Origin: Gammaproteobacteria bacterium
GTDB taxonomy: Bacteria > Pseudomonadota > Gammaproteobacteria > PS1 > Pseudothioglobaceae
Length of the DNA: 5,871 nt
Direction of reading: 5' to 3'
Assembly (NCBI GenBank): GCA_024280535.1
Contig: JAJRPY010000120.1
Coordinates: 1 to 5,871 of the forward strand
The position numbers were made by a program, and so were the translations under genes. The notes below the pieces were generated by a model that ran no database searches, had not been told where the DNA came from, and saw only the letters and a program-made list of their open reading frames with translations. Below are positions 5,844 through 5,871 of this stretch, in pieces; the first letter of the stretch is position 1; every line of letters begins with the position of its first letter.

Positions 5844-5871
5844 TAAAAAAGTTTTATGCCAATAAAAGACT

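Noticed and set aside
5844..5871. Possible end of hupL or an intergenic terminator at the right edge
   Set aside because: All three minus-strand frames reach a stop quickly, and none gives a recognisable hupL ending in so few bases. There is an A/T run but no stem, so neither a gene end nor a terminator can be supported.
1..5871. A previously undescribed system
   Set aside because: All ten genes fit known hydrogenase maturation families in a known order. No unassigned gene or unexplained non-coding stretch remains.

Overview
The window is a single co-directional block of ten genes, all on the minus strand, encoding accessory proteins for a membrane-bound uptake [NiFe] hydrogenase. In transcription order (right to left) they are hupC, hupD, hupF, hupG, hupH, hupI, hupJ, hupK, hypA and hypB. 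hypB is cut off by the left edge. The structural genes hupS and hupL are not in the window and would be expected just to the right of hupC. No RNA gene, mobile element, repeat array or CRISPR is visible.

Organism: the DNA is AT-rich, and the proteins resemble the Hup/Hya type found in Proteobacteria. The order matches the classical hupSLCDEFGHIJK-hypAB arrangement of Rhizobium and relatives, but hupE is absent. The low G+C and compact layout would fit a sulfur-oxidising gammaproteobacterium such as the SUP05/bathymodioline-symbiont group. That is inference only, since no phylogenetic marker gene is present.

Layout: 5100-5831 hupC (membrane b-type cytochrome); 4368-5063 hupD (nickel-dependent endopeptidase); 4062-4367 hupF (HypC-like chaperone); 3651-4058 hupG (HyaE-like, thioredoxin fold); 2771-3640 hupH (HyaF-like); 2547-2774 hupI (rubredoxin); 2008-2538 or 2547 hupJ (HybE-family chaperone); 836-2008 hupK (degenerate large-subunit paralogue); 499-843 hypA (nickel/zinc metallochaperone); 1-495 hypB (nickel-binding GTPase, partial). 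Gene junctions are overlaps or gaps of 0-10 bases, except for 36 bases between hupC and hupD. This supports one polycistronic message with translational coupling. No promoter or internal terminator is visible.

How they work together: HypA and HypB deliver nickel. HupF and HupK are thought to act on large-subunit assembly and Fe(CN)2CO transfer. HupD clips the large-subunit C-terminus once nickel is in place. HupG, HupH, HupI and HupJ act mainly on small-subunit maturation or protection when oxygen is present. HupC anchors the finished enzyme and passes electrons to quinone. The window looks like a well-conserved known system rather than a new one. The points worth a second look are the missing hupE, a twin-arginine-like motif at the HupJ C-terminus, the degenerate metal ligands of HupK, a long HupD tail and a visible internal duplication in HupH.
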